NCBI GenBank assembly: GCA_016291135.1
Contig: JAEFAE010000008.1
Span: 1-64,000 of the forward strand
DNA: 64,000 bases
Reading direction: 5' to 3'
DNA from: Bacteroidales bacterium
GTDB lineage: Bacteria > Bacteroidota > Bacteroidia > Bacteroidales > F082
The first letter of the stretch is position 1. Every line of letters begins with the position of its first letter. The position numbers were made by a program, and so were the translations under genes. This document shows positions 34,085 through 42,089 of the stretch, piece after piece. The notes under the pieces were generated by a model. The model ran no database searches, had not been told where the DNA came from, and was given only the letters and a program-made list of their open reading frames with translations.

Positions 34085-35716
34085 TCAGGCCAAGGAAGTG
34101 AACTGGAAGCGGGTGACATCGAACAGGCCGCGGTCGCTCAGCTTGAGTTCGGGGATCACCAGCAGCGACATGAACGACAGCGTCATGAAGGGACTCGAGA
34201 GGGTACAGCCGAAGTCATGCGCCAAGCGGTCGGCCCGCTCGTAATCCTCCGCCACACGCCCGCCTTCCTCCAGGCTCATCAAACCCGCCACAGGCAAGGG
34301 CAGCAAGGCAAACTCCGTCTCGCTGCACGCCACCATGCCTCCCTGGGTAAGCACCAGCATGTTGATGGCCCGGGCAATGTCTTCGTCGGAACAACCCACG
34401 GCAACGATGTTGTGGCTGTCGTGTGCCACCGATGTGGCCAGCGCCCCGCGTTTCAAGCCAAAATGGTTGATGAAACCGACGGCAGGCTTGGATGGCCGAT
34501 AACGGTTCAGCACCACGACCTTCAAGATATCGCGGGTGGTGTCGCTCACCAGGTTGCCCTCGACGACCTTGGGGGTGGCCACGATGGTATTGGTGATCAG
34601 GCTGCCCTCCATGCAGGCAATGACCTTGATCGGCTTGCCTTCGTCAGGTACCCGAAGGTCTGCAGCAGTGATCGGCTGCGCACAGAAACGGTTGCAAGCG
34701 GTTTCCTTACGGTATTGTATGCAACAACGACCCGACTCCGCCATCAACCTTCCTCGGATATACGTCTGGAGCACATTGAAATCGTTGATGCTGTCCACCA
34801 CGATAAAGTCGGCATCGTCGCCAGGTTGCAGCAACCCCACGTTGAGTCCGTAATGCCGCACCGCATTGAGCGAAGCCGCACGGAGCACATCCATCAGCTT
34901 ATAGCCTTTTTGGAGGGCACGTTTCACCAGCAGGTTGATGTGGCCCTTCATCAGGTCGTTGGGATGCTTGTCGTCGGAGCAGAACATGAGTTTTTCGGGG
35001 TATTGTGCCATCAGCGGAATCAGCGCATCGAAGTTCTTGGCGGCGCTACCCTCGCGAATCAGGATCTTCATACCCAGACGAAGCTTCTCGAGGGCGTCCT
35101 CGAGGGCATAGCACTCATGGTCGGTGGTCACCCCGGCGGCAATGTACTTCTCGATATCCTTACCGGTCACCATGGGTGCATGGCCGTCGATGGGCTTGCC
35201 CTTGCGACGGGCCGCCTCAAGCTTGCTAAGGACTTCGGGGTCGTCGGCCAACACGCCTGGATAATTCATCATCTCGGCCAGGAAATAGATGTCGTCGCGT
35301 TCCATCAATGCCTGGATCGTAGCCGCATCAAGTTTGGCTCCCGAGGTCTCGAAAGGGGTGGCCGGCACACAGCTTGGTGCACCGAAAAAAAACTTGAAAT
35401 GGCCTCTTTTCCCGTTTCGGACCATATAGTCGATGCCCTCCACGCCCATCACATTGGCAATCTCATGCGGATCGCTCACCGCCGCCACCGTGCCATGGCA
35501 TACGGCCATACGGGCAAACTCGGTGGGTGGCACCATGGTGCTCTCGATATGGATGTGGGAATCCACAAAACCAGGCATGATCAGCCGCGTTTCGTCGGTA
35601 TCCGAAGGGGTGATCTCAAGGATCTTCTCCCCGCTGACCGTGACGGTCCCGGGGAAGATACGGGAATGGCACAGATCCACGATCTGTCCGCTCAAGGAAA
35701 AAGTGGTTGCATTCAT
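34085..35716 (-). CDS. ade: Adenine deaminase
   Basis: Converts adenine to hypoxanthine in purine salvage. The 543-residue amidohydrolase shows the metal site motifs LIMPGFVDSHIHIESTMVPP (near 50), IDGHAPMVTGKD (near 180), TDHECYALEDA (near 200) and FCSDDKHPNDL (near 262). The C-terminal domain (GRVAEDYERADRLAHDFGCT) is also family-typical. ATG 35716 is chosen over 35743 because the reverse -7 element at 35741-35748 would lie within a longer frame. Confidence 0.94.
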   Translation of the reverse strand: MNATTFSLSGQIVDLCHSRIFPGTVTVSGEKILEITPSDTDETRLIMPGFVDSHIHIESTMVPPTEFARMAVCHGTVAAVSDPHEIANVMGVEGIDYMVRNGKRGHFKFFFGAPSCVPATPFETSGAKLDAATIQALMERDDIYFLAEMMNYPGVLADDPEVLSKLEAARRKGKPIDGHAPMVTGKDIEKYIAAGVTTDHECYALEDALEKLRLGMKILIREGSAAKNFDALIPLMAQYPEKLMFCSDDKHPNDLMKGHINLLVKRALQKGYKLMDVLRAASLNAVRHYGLNVGLLQPGDDADFIVVDSINDFNVLQTYIRGRLMAESGRCCIQYRKETACNRFCAQPITAADLRVPDEGKPIKVIACMEGSLITNTIVATPKVVEGNLVSDTTRDILKVVVLNRYRPSKPAVGFINHFGLKRGALATSVAHDSHNIVAVGCSDEDIARAINMLVLTQGGMVACSETEFALLPLPVAGLMSLEEGGRVAEDYERADRLAHDFGCTLSSPFMTLSFMSLLVIPELKLSDRGLFDVTRFQFTSLA

Positions 35717-35740
35717 GAAGGAAGACGTTTTTTTGTCCTG

Positions 35741-35776
35741 CAAAGATAACTATTCCCGTTCAATCCCGTATCTTTG
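35741..35776. promoter_or_regulatory. Divergent promoters for ade and the RlmI-like gene
   Basis: Reverse TATCTTTG at 35741-35748 and forward TATCTTTG at 35769-35776, identical boxes 20 bases apart. The forward start codon (35791) is 15 bases after the box, so its leader is very short. Confidence 0.6.
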
Positions 35777-35790
35777 CAAAAAATGAATCC

Positions 35791-36993
35791 ATGAACAACG
35801 AACCCCTCTACCCTGTCATCCGCCTCTACAAAGGCAAGGATGAAGCCGTGCGCCGTTTTCATCCCTGGATCTTCTCCGGCGCCATCGAACAAGGTCCCGA
35901 AGGCCTTCAGGCTGGCGACACCGTCACCGTCACCGACCACGCGGGCCACATCCTCGGCACCGGCTTCTGCGAGTCGGAAAGCATCGCCGTCAAGATGCTC
36001 TGCTTTGAGAACCGAAAGATCGACGAGTGGTTTTTCCTCGACAAGCTGAAAAACGCGCTGGAGGTGCGCCGCACCCTGGGGCTGCTCGACAACCCACACA
36101 CCAACTGTTTCCGTCTGGTGCACTCCGAAGGGGACGGCCTGGCCGGGCTGATCATCGACGTGTACCACCATACCGCAGTGGTGCAAGCCCAGACGGAAGG
36201 CATGGCCCTCCATCTGAAGGAGATCGTCAGGGCCCTGAAGCTCCTGCCCGACCTCGGCCTGCAAGCCATCTACAACAAGAGCGCCGAGGCCATGCAACGC
36301 ATGGGCAAGGAAGATGCCGTGGCCGACGGCTACCTCTTCGGCAACGCCCTCGGCGAGCCGGTGTTGGAAAACGACAGCATGTTCCGGGTGGACTGGGAAC
36401 AGGGACAGAAAACCGGGTTTTTCCTCGACCAACGCGACAACCGCGAGTTGGTACGCCAACTGGCCAAGGGCAAGCGGGTGCTCAACGCCTTCGGCTACAC
36501 GGGCGGTTTTTCGGTCACCGCCTTGAAAGGCGGTGCCCAACGCGTCGTCACCGTCGACGCCTCTCGCAAGGCCATGGACGCTGCCGAGACCAACTTGGAG
36601 CTGAACGGTTACTCGAAGGAGGCCAACCCCTGCCTGGTAGCCGACATGAAAGCGTATATTAATGAGGTGGAACCGGGAAGCTTCGACATGATCATCCTCG
36701 ACCCGCCCGCCTTTGCCAAACGGCATCACGACCGACATCGTGCCCTGCAGGGCTACCGGTTCTTGAACGCCGAGGCGATCCGCAAGATTGCCCCGGGCGG
36801 CCTGCTGTTCACCTTCAGCTGCTCACAGGCGGTTGACAAAGCCACCTTCCAAGGCATCGTTACCGCCGCCGCCATCGAGGCGGGACGTCATGTGAGGATC
36901 CTGTACCAGCTATCGCAGCCGGCGGACCACCCCATCAACATTTTCCATCCGGAAGGGGCTTACCTGAAGGGCTTGGTGCTCTTAGTGGAATAG
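35791..36993 (+). CDS. RlmI/RlmK-like class I rRNA methyltransferase
   Basis: A 400-residue SAM-dependent methyltransferase with an N-terminal PUA-type RNA-binding domain (RRFHPWIFSGAIE, residues 21-33) and a Rossmann domain. Motifs: KTGFFLDQRDNRELV (near 208), LNAFGYTGGFSVTAL (SAM-binding, near 232), IILDPPAFAK (near 301) and FTFSCSQAV (near 344, where the Cys would be catalytic in m5C enzymes). The layout fits RlmI, which makes m5C1962 in 23S rRNA; the exact site is inferred. A nearby ATG at 35783 is followed in frame by a stop after two codons and is not the start. The 3' end overlaps the convergent lipoprotein gene by 12 bases. Confidence 0.88.
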   Translation: MNNEPLYPVIRLYKGKDEAVRRFHPWIFSGAIEQGPEGLQAGDTVTVTDHAGHILGTGFCESESIAVKMLCFENRKIDEWFFLDKLKNALEVRRTLGLLDNPHTNCFRLVHSEGDGLAGLIIDVYHHTAVVQAQTEGMALHLKEIVRALKLLPDLGLQAIYNKSAEAMQRMGKEDAVADGYLFGNALGEPVLENDSMFRVDWEQGQKTGFFLDQRDNRELVRQLAKGKRVLNAFGYTGGFSVTALKGGAQRVVTVDASRKAMDAAETNLELNGYSKEANPCLVADMKAYINEVEPGSFDMIILDPPAFAKRHHDRHRALQGYRFLNAEAIRKIAPGGLLFTFSCSQAVDKATFQGIVTAAAIEAGRHVRILYQLSQPADHPINIFHPEGAYLKGLVLLVE

Positions 36994-37659
36994 CTCCTGG
37001 CTCAGGTGCGGCACCCGGTTGTGACGGCTTTGGCCCCCTTTGGCAACGCTCTTGGGTGCCGGGCCCACCTTTCTCATGAAGAACCGCTCCAGCTTCTCGG
37101 TATGCGTGGCTTGATCCTGCTGGTACCGGTTTTCCGAGATAAAGGTGTTGTCGGTCAGTTCGACAATATGCATCTTGAAGGTGCGGAGATAGTCCATGTT
37201 CATGTAAAGGTCCTTGTCATCGGCATCGTAGAGGTAGGTGTATTGGTTCACCAGCGTGGTGTCGGGACAGTAGATGACACTGTCGAAACCACCGTCGGGA
37301 TGCACCAGGAAGACGTCATAGTCTTGGAGCTCCTCGTTCCACTTGAACCAAATCGAGTCGATGGCGAAGTCGCGGTATTCGCCGGTCTTGTCGGAGTTAT
37401 ACACCAGTTGGATGCCATAGCCCGGGTCGTTCACATCGTACGTAAACTCGCCGGTTTTCTCGTATGAAGCGGCGATGGGGTTGCCCGCATAATCGATGTT
37501 GTATTCCCAGTATTCGAGTTTTTCAACGCCCCAAACCCCGATAAAGTTCTTATAGCTTTGTGAATCGCCCCCATCGGAACCCCCATTGTCGGAACCCCCA
37601 CAGGAAGCCATGCCGAAAACCATCAGCATCATGGCAGCAATAAATGCAATCTTTTTCAT
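36982..37659 (-). CDS. Hypothetical lipoprotein, lipocalin-like
   Basis: A 225-residue predicted lipoprotein: MKKIAFIAAMMLMVFGMAS followed by Cys-Gly-Gly, then a Gly/Ser/Asp-rich linker. The rest has the strand pattern of the lipocalin-like proteins found in Bacteroidota (FIGVWGVEKLEYWE, GEFTYDVNDPGYGIQLVYN, YLRTFKMHIVELTDNTFI). The C-terminal 25 residues are basic. Function is unknown; the family assignment is only by the shape of the sequence. Confidence 0.7.
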   Translation of the reverse strand: MKKIAFIAAMMLMVFGMASCGGSDNGGSDGGDSQSYKNFIGVWGVEKLEYWEYNIDYAGNPIAASYEKTGEFTYDVNDPGYGIQLVYNSDKTGEYRDFAIDSIWFKWNEELQDYDVFLVHPDGGFDSVIYCPDTTLVNQYTYLYDADDKDLYMNMDYLRTFKMHIVELTDNTFISENRYQQDQATHTEKLERFFMRKVGPAPKSVAKGGQSRHNRVPHLSQELFH

Positions 37660-37702
37660 ACTTATATACTATTGATTTGTATTATACATACGGATTGTGT
37701 GA

Positions 37703-37739
37703 CAAAAATAGTAAACTTTTGGAAGAATTGCTATCTTTG
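37703..37739. promoter_or_regulatory. Divergent promoters for the lipoprotein and EEP genes
   Basis: Reverse TATTTTTG at 37703-37710 faces the lipoprotein; forward TATCTTTG at 37732-37739 faces the endonuclease/exonuclease/phosphatase gene, whose ATG is at 37758. Both match TAnnTTTG; no good -33 was found for either. Confidence 0.5.
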
Positions 37740-37757
37740 CATGACAAAGCACTAAAA

Positions 37758-39041
37758 ATGAAGCGATTTGTATTTCTATTGACCGCCTGGTGGCTGCTTG
37801 CCGGTGTCGGATGGGCCCAAGACACCCTCACCGTGATGCAGTACAACCTGCTCTATTACGGGAACTACAACAGCGGTTTCGCCGACTGTTACGAAACCAA
37901 CAACAATACCCAACGCAAGGACGAGTGCATTCGCACCATCATGAACCATGTCAAGCCGGATATCTTCACGGTGTGCGAGTTCGGCGCCACCCAGCGACTG
38001 CAAGACGACTTCATGTCACACAACCTGAACACCGGTGGAATCACCTATTGGAAGACCGACAACATCATCAACTATGCGCATGAGTCGATCATCAACCATA
38101 TCTTCTACGATTCCCGTAAGATGGAGCTGAAGCAGCATGTGGCGCTGCGCACCTCGCCCCGCGACACCGACGTCTACGAACTCTACCTGAAGACCCCTGG
38201 GCTGGCTTACGGCGACACCACCCGACTGGTCTGCATCGTCGCCCATCCGAAGGCAGGCATGGGCTACGAGTCGAACCGTCGCGCCACCATGCAGGTCGCC
38301 ATGGACTACGTCAACCGGAATTATCCCACGGACAACGTGCTCATCATGGGCGACTTCAACATGTACGGTGCCAGCGAGAGCGGCTACCAGCTGCTTACCC
38401 GAACCTACAGCAATCCCAACATCCTGTTTGTCGATCCCCTGGCCAGCCTGAACGGGGTGGGCGAATGGAACAACAACGGCCAGTTTGCCCCCTTCCACAC
38501 CCAATCCACCCGAAGCTATTCCGATGAGTGTTTCTCGAGTGGCGGGTTGGACGACCGTTTCGACTTTATCCTCATGTCGGACGAGATCTACATGGGCTTC
38601 AACAAGGTCAAATACCTGGACCGTTCCTACCATGCGGTGGGCAACGACGGGCACCATTTCAACCAGAGCATCGACCAAAACGGTAACGATGCGGTGCCTT
38701 ACGAGGTGGCCGAGGCCCTGTTCGACGGCTCGGACCACCTGCCGGTGACCATGAAGCTGCTGGTGTATGACAAGCTCGACGTGGAGGAATACTTGGCCGG
38801 CGGTTTTCGGGTATACCCCGTTCCGGCCGACAACCAGATCACCATCGAGACCGAAGGGGACGGCACACCCATGGCATACCGCATCACCAACCTGTTGGGA
38901 CAGACCCTACTGTCAGGACGGTTTGGCGAACAGGACGATGGGACAGGGCCATTCAAGACCTCCCTCGACGTATCACGGCTTCCAGCGGGAATCTATTTCA
39001 TCACCCTGGACAGCAAAACAAGAAAATTCATCAAAAAATAA
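37758..39041 (+). CDS. T9SS-exported endonuclease/exonuclease/phosphatase-family protein
   Basis: A 427-residue secreted phosphodiesterase-fold protein. ATG 37758 gives the signal peptide MKRFVFLLTAWWLLAGVGWA. The EEP core (about 25-340) shows MQYNLLYYGN, VCEFGA (metal Glu), MGDFNMYGASES (Asp/Asn), and SDHLPVTMKL (catalytic His). The last 80 residues (VYPVPADNQITIE, LPAGIYFITL) are a type A T9SS sorting domain. Nuclease, phospholipase or phosphatase activity cannot be told apart; an extracellular nuclease is one option. The longer start at 37644 runs across the promoter and is rejected. Confidence 0.88.
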   Translation: MKRFVFLLTAWWLLAGVGWAQDTLTVMQYNLLYYGNYNSGFADCYETNNNTQRKDECIRTIMNHVKPDIFTVCEFGATQRLQDDFMSHNLNTGGITYWKTDNIINYAHESIINHIFYDSRKMELKQHVALRTSPRDTDVYELYLKTPGLAYGDTTRLVCIVAHPKAGMGYESNRRATMQVAMDYVNRNYPTDNVLIMGDFNMYGASESGYQLLTRTYSNPNILFVDPLASLNGVGEWNNNGQFAPFHTQSTRSYSDECFSSGGLDDRFDFILMSDEIYMGFNKVKYLDRSYHAVGNDGHHFNQSIDQNGNDAVPYEVAEALFDGSDHLPVTMKLLVYDKLDVEEYLAGGFRVYPVPADNQITIETEGDGTPMAYRITNLLGQTLLSGRFGEQDDGTGPFKTSLDVSRLPAGIYFITLDSKTRKFIKK

Positions 39042-39054
39042 CTAGGATCCTTGT

Positions 39055-39184
39055 CCCCGGGGTTGCGTTCCGCAACCCCGGGGTGACCGACAGAGAACCC
39101 CTACGGGGTGCAAATGGATTGATTTTTATCCCAGGGGTCGCTGTGGCGACCCCATGGCTACTGACAGCGAACCCCTATGGGGGT
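39055..39184. repeat. REP-like palindrome pair between convergent genes
   Basis: Two related units. Unit 1: a perfect-stem palindrome at 39055-39083 (CCCCGGGGTTGCG/CGCAACCCCGGGG), followed by GACAGAGAACCCCTACGGGG ending near 39109. Unit 2: GGGGTCGC/GCGACCCC at 39134-39153, followed by GACAGCGAACCCCTATGGGG ending at 39184. Both keep the order large palindrome, ACAGnGAA, small CCCCTAnGGGG palindrome. They lie in the gap between the EEP gene and map, both convergent, and could also act as terminators. Confidence 0.8.
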
Positions 39185-39189
39185 CTTCA

Positions 39190-40044
39190 TTAATGGGTTA
39201 GGATTTCCAGCCCGTGTTCCGTCATGAGGAAGGTGTGCTCCCATTGGGCGGACGGCAGTTCATCTTCGGTGATGACCGTCCAGCCGTCGGCGCTGTCGAC
39301 AAAGACCTTCCAGGTACCCATGTTGATCATCGGCTCGATGGTGAACACCATGCCGGGCACCAGCAGCATTCCCGTGCCTTTCTTGCCGTAATGCAACACC
39401 TCGGGATCGTCGTGGAACTTCACGCCCACGCCGTGTCCGCAGAGGTCGCGCACCACGCTGAAGCCGTTCTTGTGGGCATGCCGCTCGATGGCGTTGCCGA
39501 TGTCGCCCACAAACCCGAAGGGCTTGGCCGCCTCCATGCCGACGAGCAGGCATTCCTTGGCCACCTCCACCAGTCGCTGCTTGCGCGGCGTGGTCTCACC
39601 GATGACATACATCCGGGAGGCGTCGGCATAAAAGCCGTCGAGGATGGTCGTGCAGTCCACATTGACAATGTCGCCCTCCTTCAGGATCTCCTTGGCGGAA
39701 GGGATGCCGTGGCAGACCACCTCGTTGATGGAGGTGCAGACACTTTTCGGGTATCCCTCATAGCCCAGGGTGGCCGGCGTGGCGCCATGCTCAATAGTAT
39801 AGTTGTAAACCAGCTCGTCGATCTCCAGGGTGCTCATGCCTGCATGGATCTTCTCACCCACCAGGTCGAGGATGGCCGTGTTGATTACGCCGCTACGCTT
39901 GATTCCCTCGATCTCCTCGGGGGTCCGGATCAACGAACGCTTCGGCACCAAGGCGCCGTGGCTCTCAAAATACATCACCTTCCGGTCCAATGCGGTGGGT
40001 TCCACTCCCGCAGGGACGCGCCATCTTTTTCGATTGTTAAACAT
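39190..40044 (-). CDS. map: Methionine aminopeptidase, type I
   Basis: Removes the initiator methionine. The 284-residue protein includes a 25-30 residue N-terminal extension and the full catalytic domain with the five metal ligands: Asp in VNVDCTTILDGFYADASRM (two Asp), His in GHGVGVKFHDDP, Glu in FTIEPMINMG and Glu in SAQWEHTFLMT. The substrate His is in VVCHGIPSA. It is 28 bases downstream of dnaG in the same direction; a separate promoter was not seen. Confidence 0.96.
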   Translation of the reverse strand: MFNNRKRWRVPAGVEPTALDRKVMYFESHGALVPKRSLIRTPEEIEGIKRSGVINTAILDLVGEKIHAGMSTLEIDELVYNYTIEHGATPATLGYEGYPKSVCTSINEVVCHGIPSAKEILKEGDIVNVDCTTILDGFYADASRMYVIGETTPRKQRLVEVAKECLLVGMEAAKPFGFVGDIGNAIERHAHKNGFSVVRDLCGHGVGVKFHDDPEVLHYGKKGTGMLLVPGMVFTIEPMINMGTWKVFVDSADGWTVITEDELPSAQWEHTFLMTEHGLEILTH

Positions 40045-40072
40045 TTTCTATATTTTTATTTATTAATATATA

Positions 40073-42028
40073 CTATTTAGTAATTACAATTCCCAATTCT
40101 TTGTTGATCTGCACCCGAAGGTCGTCCCACCGTTTCTTTTCCTTCATCAAAATCAACTGGTTGTCGAGGTCGGTCTCCATCTTCAGGTTGTCTTGGATCG
40201 TCTTCCTCCGGGCATCGATGATCAAGTCCTTGTAGCGAAGGATGGCATATTTCACCGTGGCGTACAACACATCCTGCTCCGTCTTCACAAAGATGCCGTG
40301 TTTTTCCCACTGGTCCAGCTTGTAGGGCGATGACAGCAGGTCGATGGCCAACTGGGAAAGCGATTCGTCTTCGTTGGAGATAAAATACTGGTCGTCGGGA
40401 AGATGGTCGGTATTCAACGCCTGGTCGTAGATGTCGAAAACCTTGCGGTTGACCGGATCGCTGAAGACGATGCCGTCGTTGAGCAGGTCGTCCACAATCA
40501 TCTGTGCCACCGGCATCGTCTCCTCCACCTCCTGGTCCGCTTCGTCCTTCACGACACGGGACACCGGTTCCGACCCGTAGAGCAGGAGCATCTTCACCAG
40601 CTCGCGTTCCTGGTAATAGCCCGGCGGCAGCGTCTCCTCCTCTTGCTCTTGCTTGGGCGCAACGACTGTATCGTCCGGAATCGCCTCGGCTTCCACCCCC
40701 AGCGATTTCTTGAACTGCGCCCGAAGCAGCTTGTTCAACTCGACCATGAGGGTCTCTTCGGGCATGTCGAGCAGGAGGGCGGCCTCCTTGACATAGGCAA
40801 TGCGGAAGATCGAGTCGGGCACCACGGCGATGGTCTCCACCACCGTACGCACCACCTGGGCTTTCTTGATGGGGTCGTTGGCGGCGTCTTTCAGCAGCAG
40901 CTCGGTCTTGAAGCGGATGAAATCCTTGGCGTTGGCGGAAAGGTAACGGACCACCTCCTCGGTAGGATAGGCCTTGCCAAAGCTGTCGGGGTCGTGTTCG
41001 GGGGGCAGGACCACCACCCGGACGTTCATGCCCTCGGCGAGGATCATGTCGGTGCCCCGTAAGGCGGCATGGATGCCGGCCTCGTCGCCATCGTAGAGTA
41101 TGGTGATGTTCTTCGTGTAGCGTTTGATGAGACGGATCTGCTCCGTGGTGAGCGAGGTGCCGGAACTGGCCACCACGTTCTCGATGCCCAGCTGGTGCAT
41201 CCGAAGCACATCGAAATAGCCCTCCACCAAGATGCACTCGTCATGGTTGACGATGGCCCCCTTGGCGAAGTAGATGCCGTAGAGCGTCTCCTTTTTCTGG
41301 TAGATCTCCGACTCGGGCGAGTTCTGGTACTTGGCGAGTTTTTTTTCGGGATCGGCGTTGAGGATGCGGCCGCCGAAGCCGATGACCTTGCCCGTAAGGT
41401 TGTGGATGGGGAACATCACCCGGCCATGGTAACGGTCGTAATAGTCGCCGTTCTGCCGTTGGATGCAGAAGCCCACCTTTTCGAGGAAGGCCGGATCGTA
41501 ACCGTTTTGCTTGGCATACTCGATAAAGGCCTCCCATTTCGAGGGGCTGTAACCCAGATGGAACTTCTCGATGATGGGATTGAGGTAGCCGCGCTCCCTG
41601 AAGTAAGCCAGACCCACCGACTTGCCTTCGTCGGTATTCCAGAGGGTATCCACGAAGAACTTGTCGGCAAAGGCGTTGATGTTGAACATCTTCTCCCGCT
41701 CGGTCTGGGCCATCCTTTCTTCGGGCGTCAGCTCCTTCTCCTCGATCTGGATGTTGTATTTCTTGGCGAGATAGCGCAAGGCCTCGGGATAGGTGATGTG
41801 CTCATGCTCCATGAGGAACTTGGCCGAGTCGCCGGCTTTGCCACAGCCGAAACACTTGAAGATGTTGCGTGCAGGATTCACGTTGAACGAGCCCGTCTTC
41901 TCGTTGTGGAAAGGGCACAGTCCGATCAGGTTCGCCCCGCGCTTCTTCAGCGTGACGAACTCGCCGACCACCTCTTCGATACGGGCGGCCTGCAGGATCT
42001 GTTCAACGGTTTCCCTTGGAATCGGCAT
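40073..42028 (-). CDS. dnaG: DNA primase
   Basis: Makes RNA primers at the replication fork. The 651-residue protein begins with a CHC2 zinc-binding domain (Cys38, His41, Cys59, Cys62 in GLCPFHNEK and IFKCFGCG). The RNA polymerase domain follows with [20 protein letters not shown] and the TOPRIM-type acidic motif [16 protein letters not shown]. The C-terminal 200 residues would contact DnaB. ATG 42028 is chosen because [12 protein letters not shown] is the family N-terminus and a -7 element lies just upstream (42047-42054). Confidence 0.96.
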   Translation of the reverse strand: MPIPRETVEQILQAARIEEVVGEFVTLKKRGANLIGLCPFHNEKTGSFNVNPARNIFKCFGCGKAGDSAKFLMEHEHITYPEALRYLAKKYNIQIEEKELTPEERMAQTEREKMFNINAFADKFFVDTLWNTDEGKSVGLAYFRERGYLNPIIEKFHLGYSPSKWEAFIEYAKQNGYDPAFLEKVGFCIQRQNGDYYDRYHGRVMFPIHNLTGKVIGFGGRILNADPEKKLAKYQNSPESEIYQKKETLYGIYFAKGAIVNHDECILVEGYFDVLRMHQLGIENVVASSGTSLTTEQIRLIKRYTKNITILYDGDEAGIHAALRGTDMILAEGMNVRVVVLPPEHDPDSFGKAYPTEEVVRYLSANAKDFIRFKTELLLKDAANDPIKKAQVVRTVVETIAVVPDSIFRIAYVKEAALLLDMPEETLMVELNKLLRAQFKKSLGVEAEAIPDDTVVAPKQEQEEETLPPGYYQERELVKMLLLYGSEPVSRVVKDEADQEVEETMPVAQMIVDDLLNDGIVFSDPVNRKVFDIYDQALNTDHLPDDQYFISNEDESLSQLAIDLLSSPYKLDQWEKHGIFVKTEQDVLYATVKYAILRYKDLIIDARRKTIQDNLKMETDLDNQLILMKEKKRWDDLRVQINKELGIVITK

Positions 42029-42046
42029 GGATTGGTTTTGAGGGTG

Positions 42047-42054
42047 CAAAAATA
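42047..42054 (-). promoter_or_regulatory. -7 promoter element for dnaG-map
   Basis: The reverse strand reads TATTTTTG, 19 bases before the dnaG ATG. It separates dnaG and map transcriptionally from polA, whose stop is at 42090. Confidence 0.5.
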
Positions 42055-42089
42055 ACAATAATTTGTCTTCTATCTTCTGTCTTCGAAAC

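Noticed and set aside
34217-35749. 510-codon frame opposite adenine deaminase
   Set aside because: Ade motifs and a promoter support the minus strand; this frame shows no recognisable domain.
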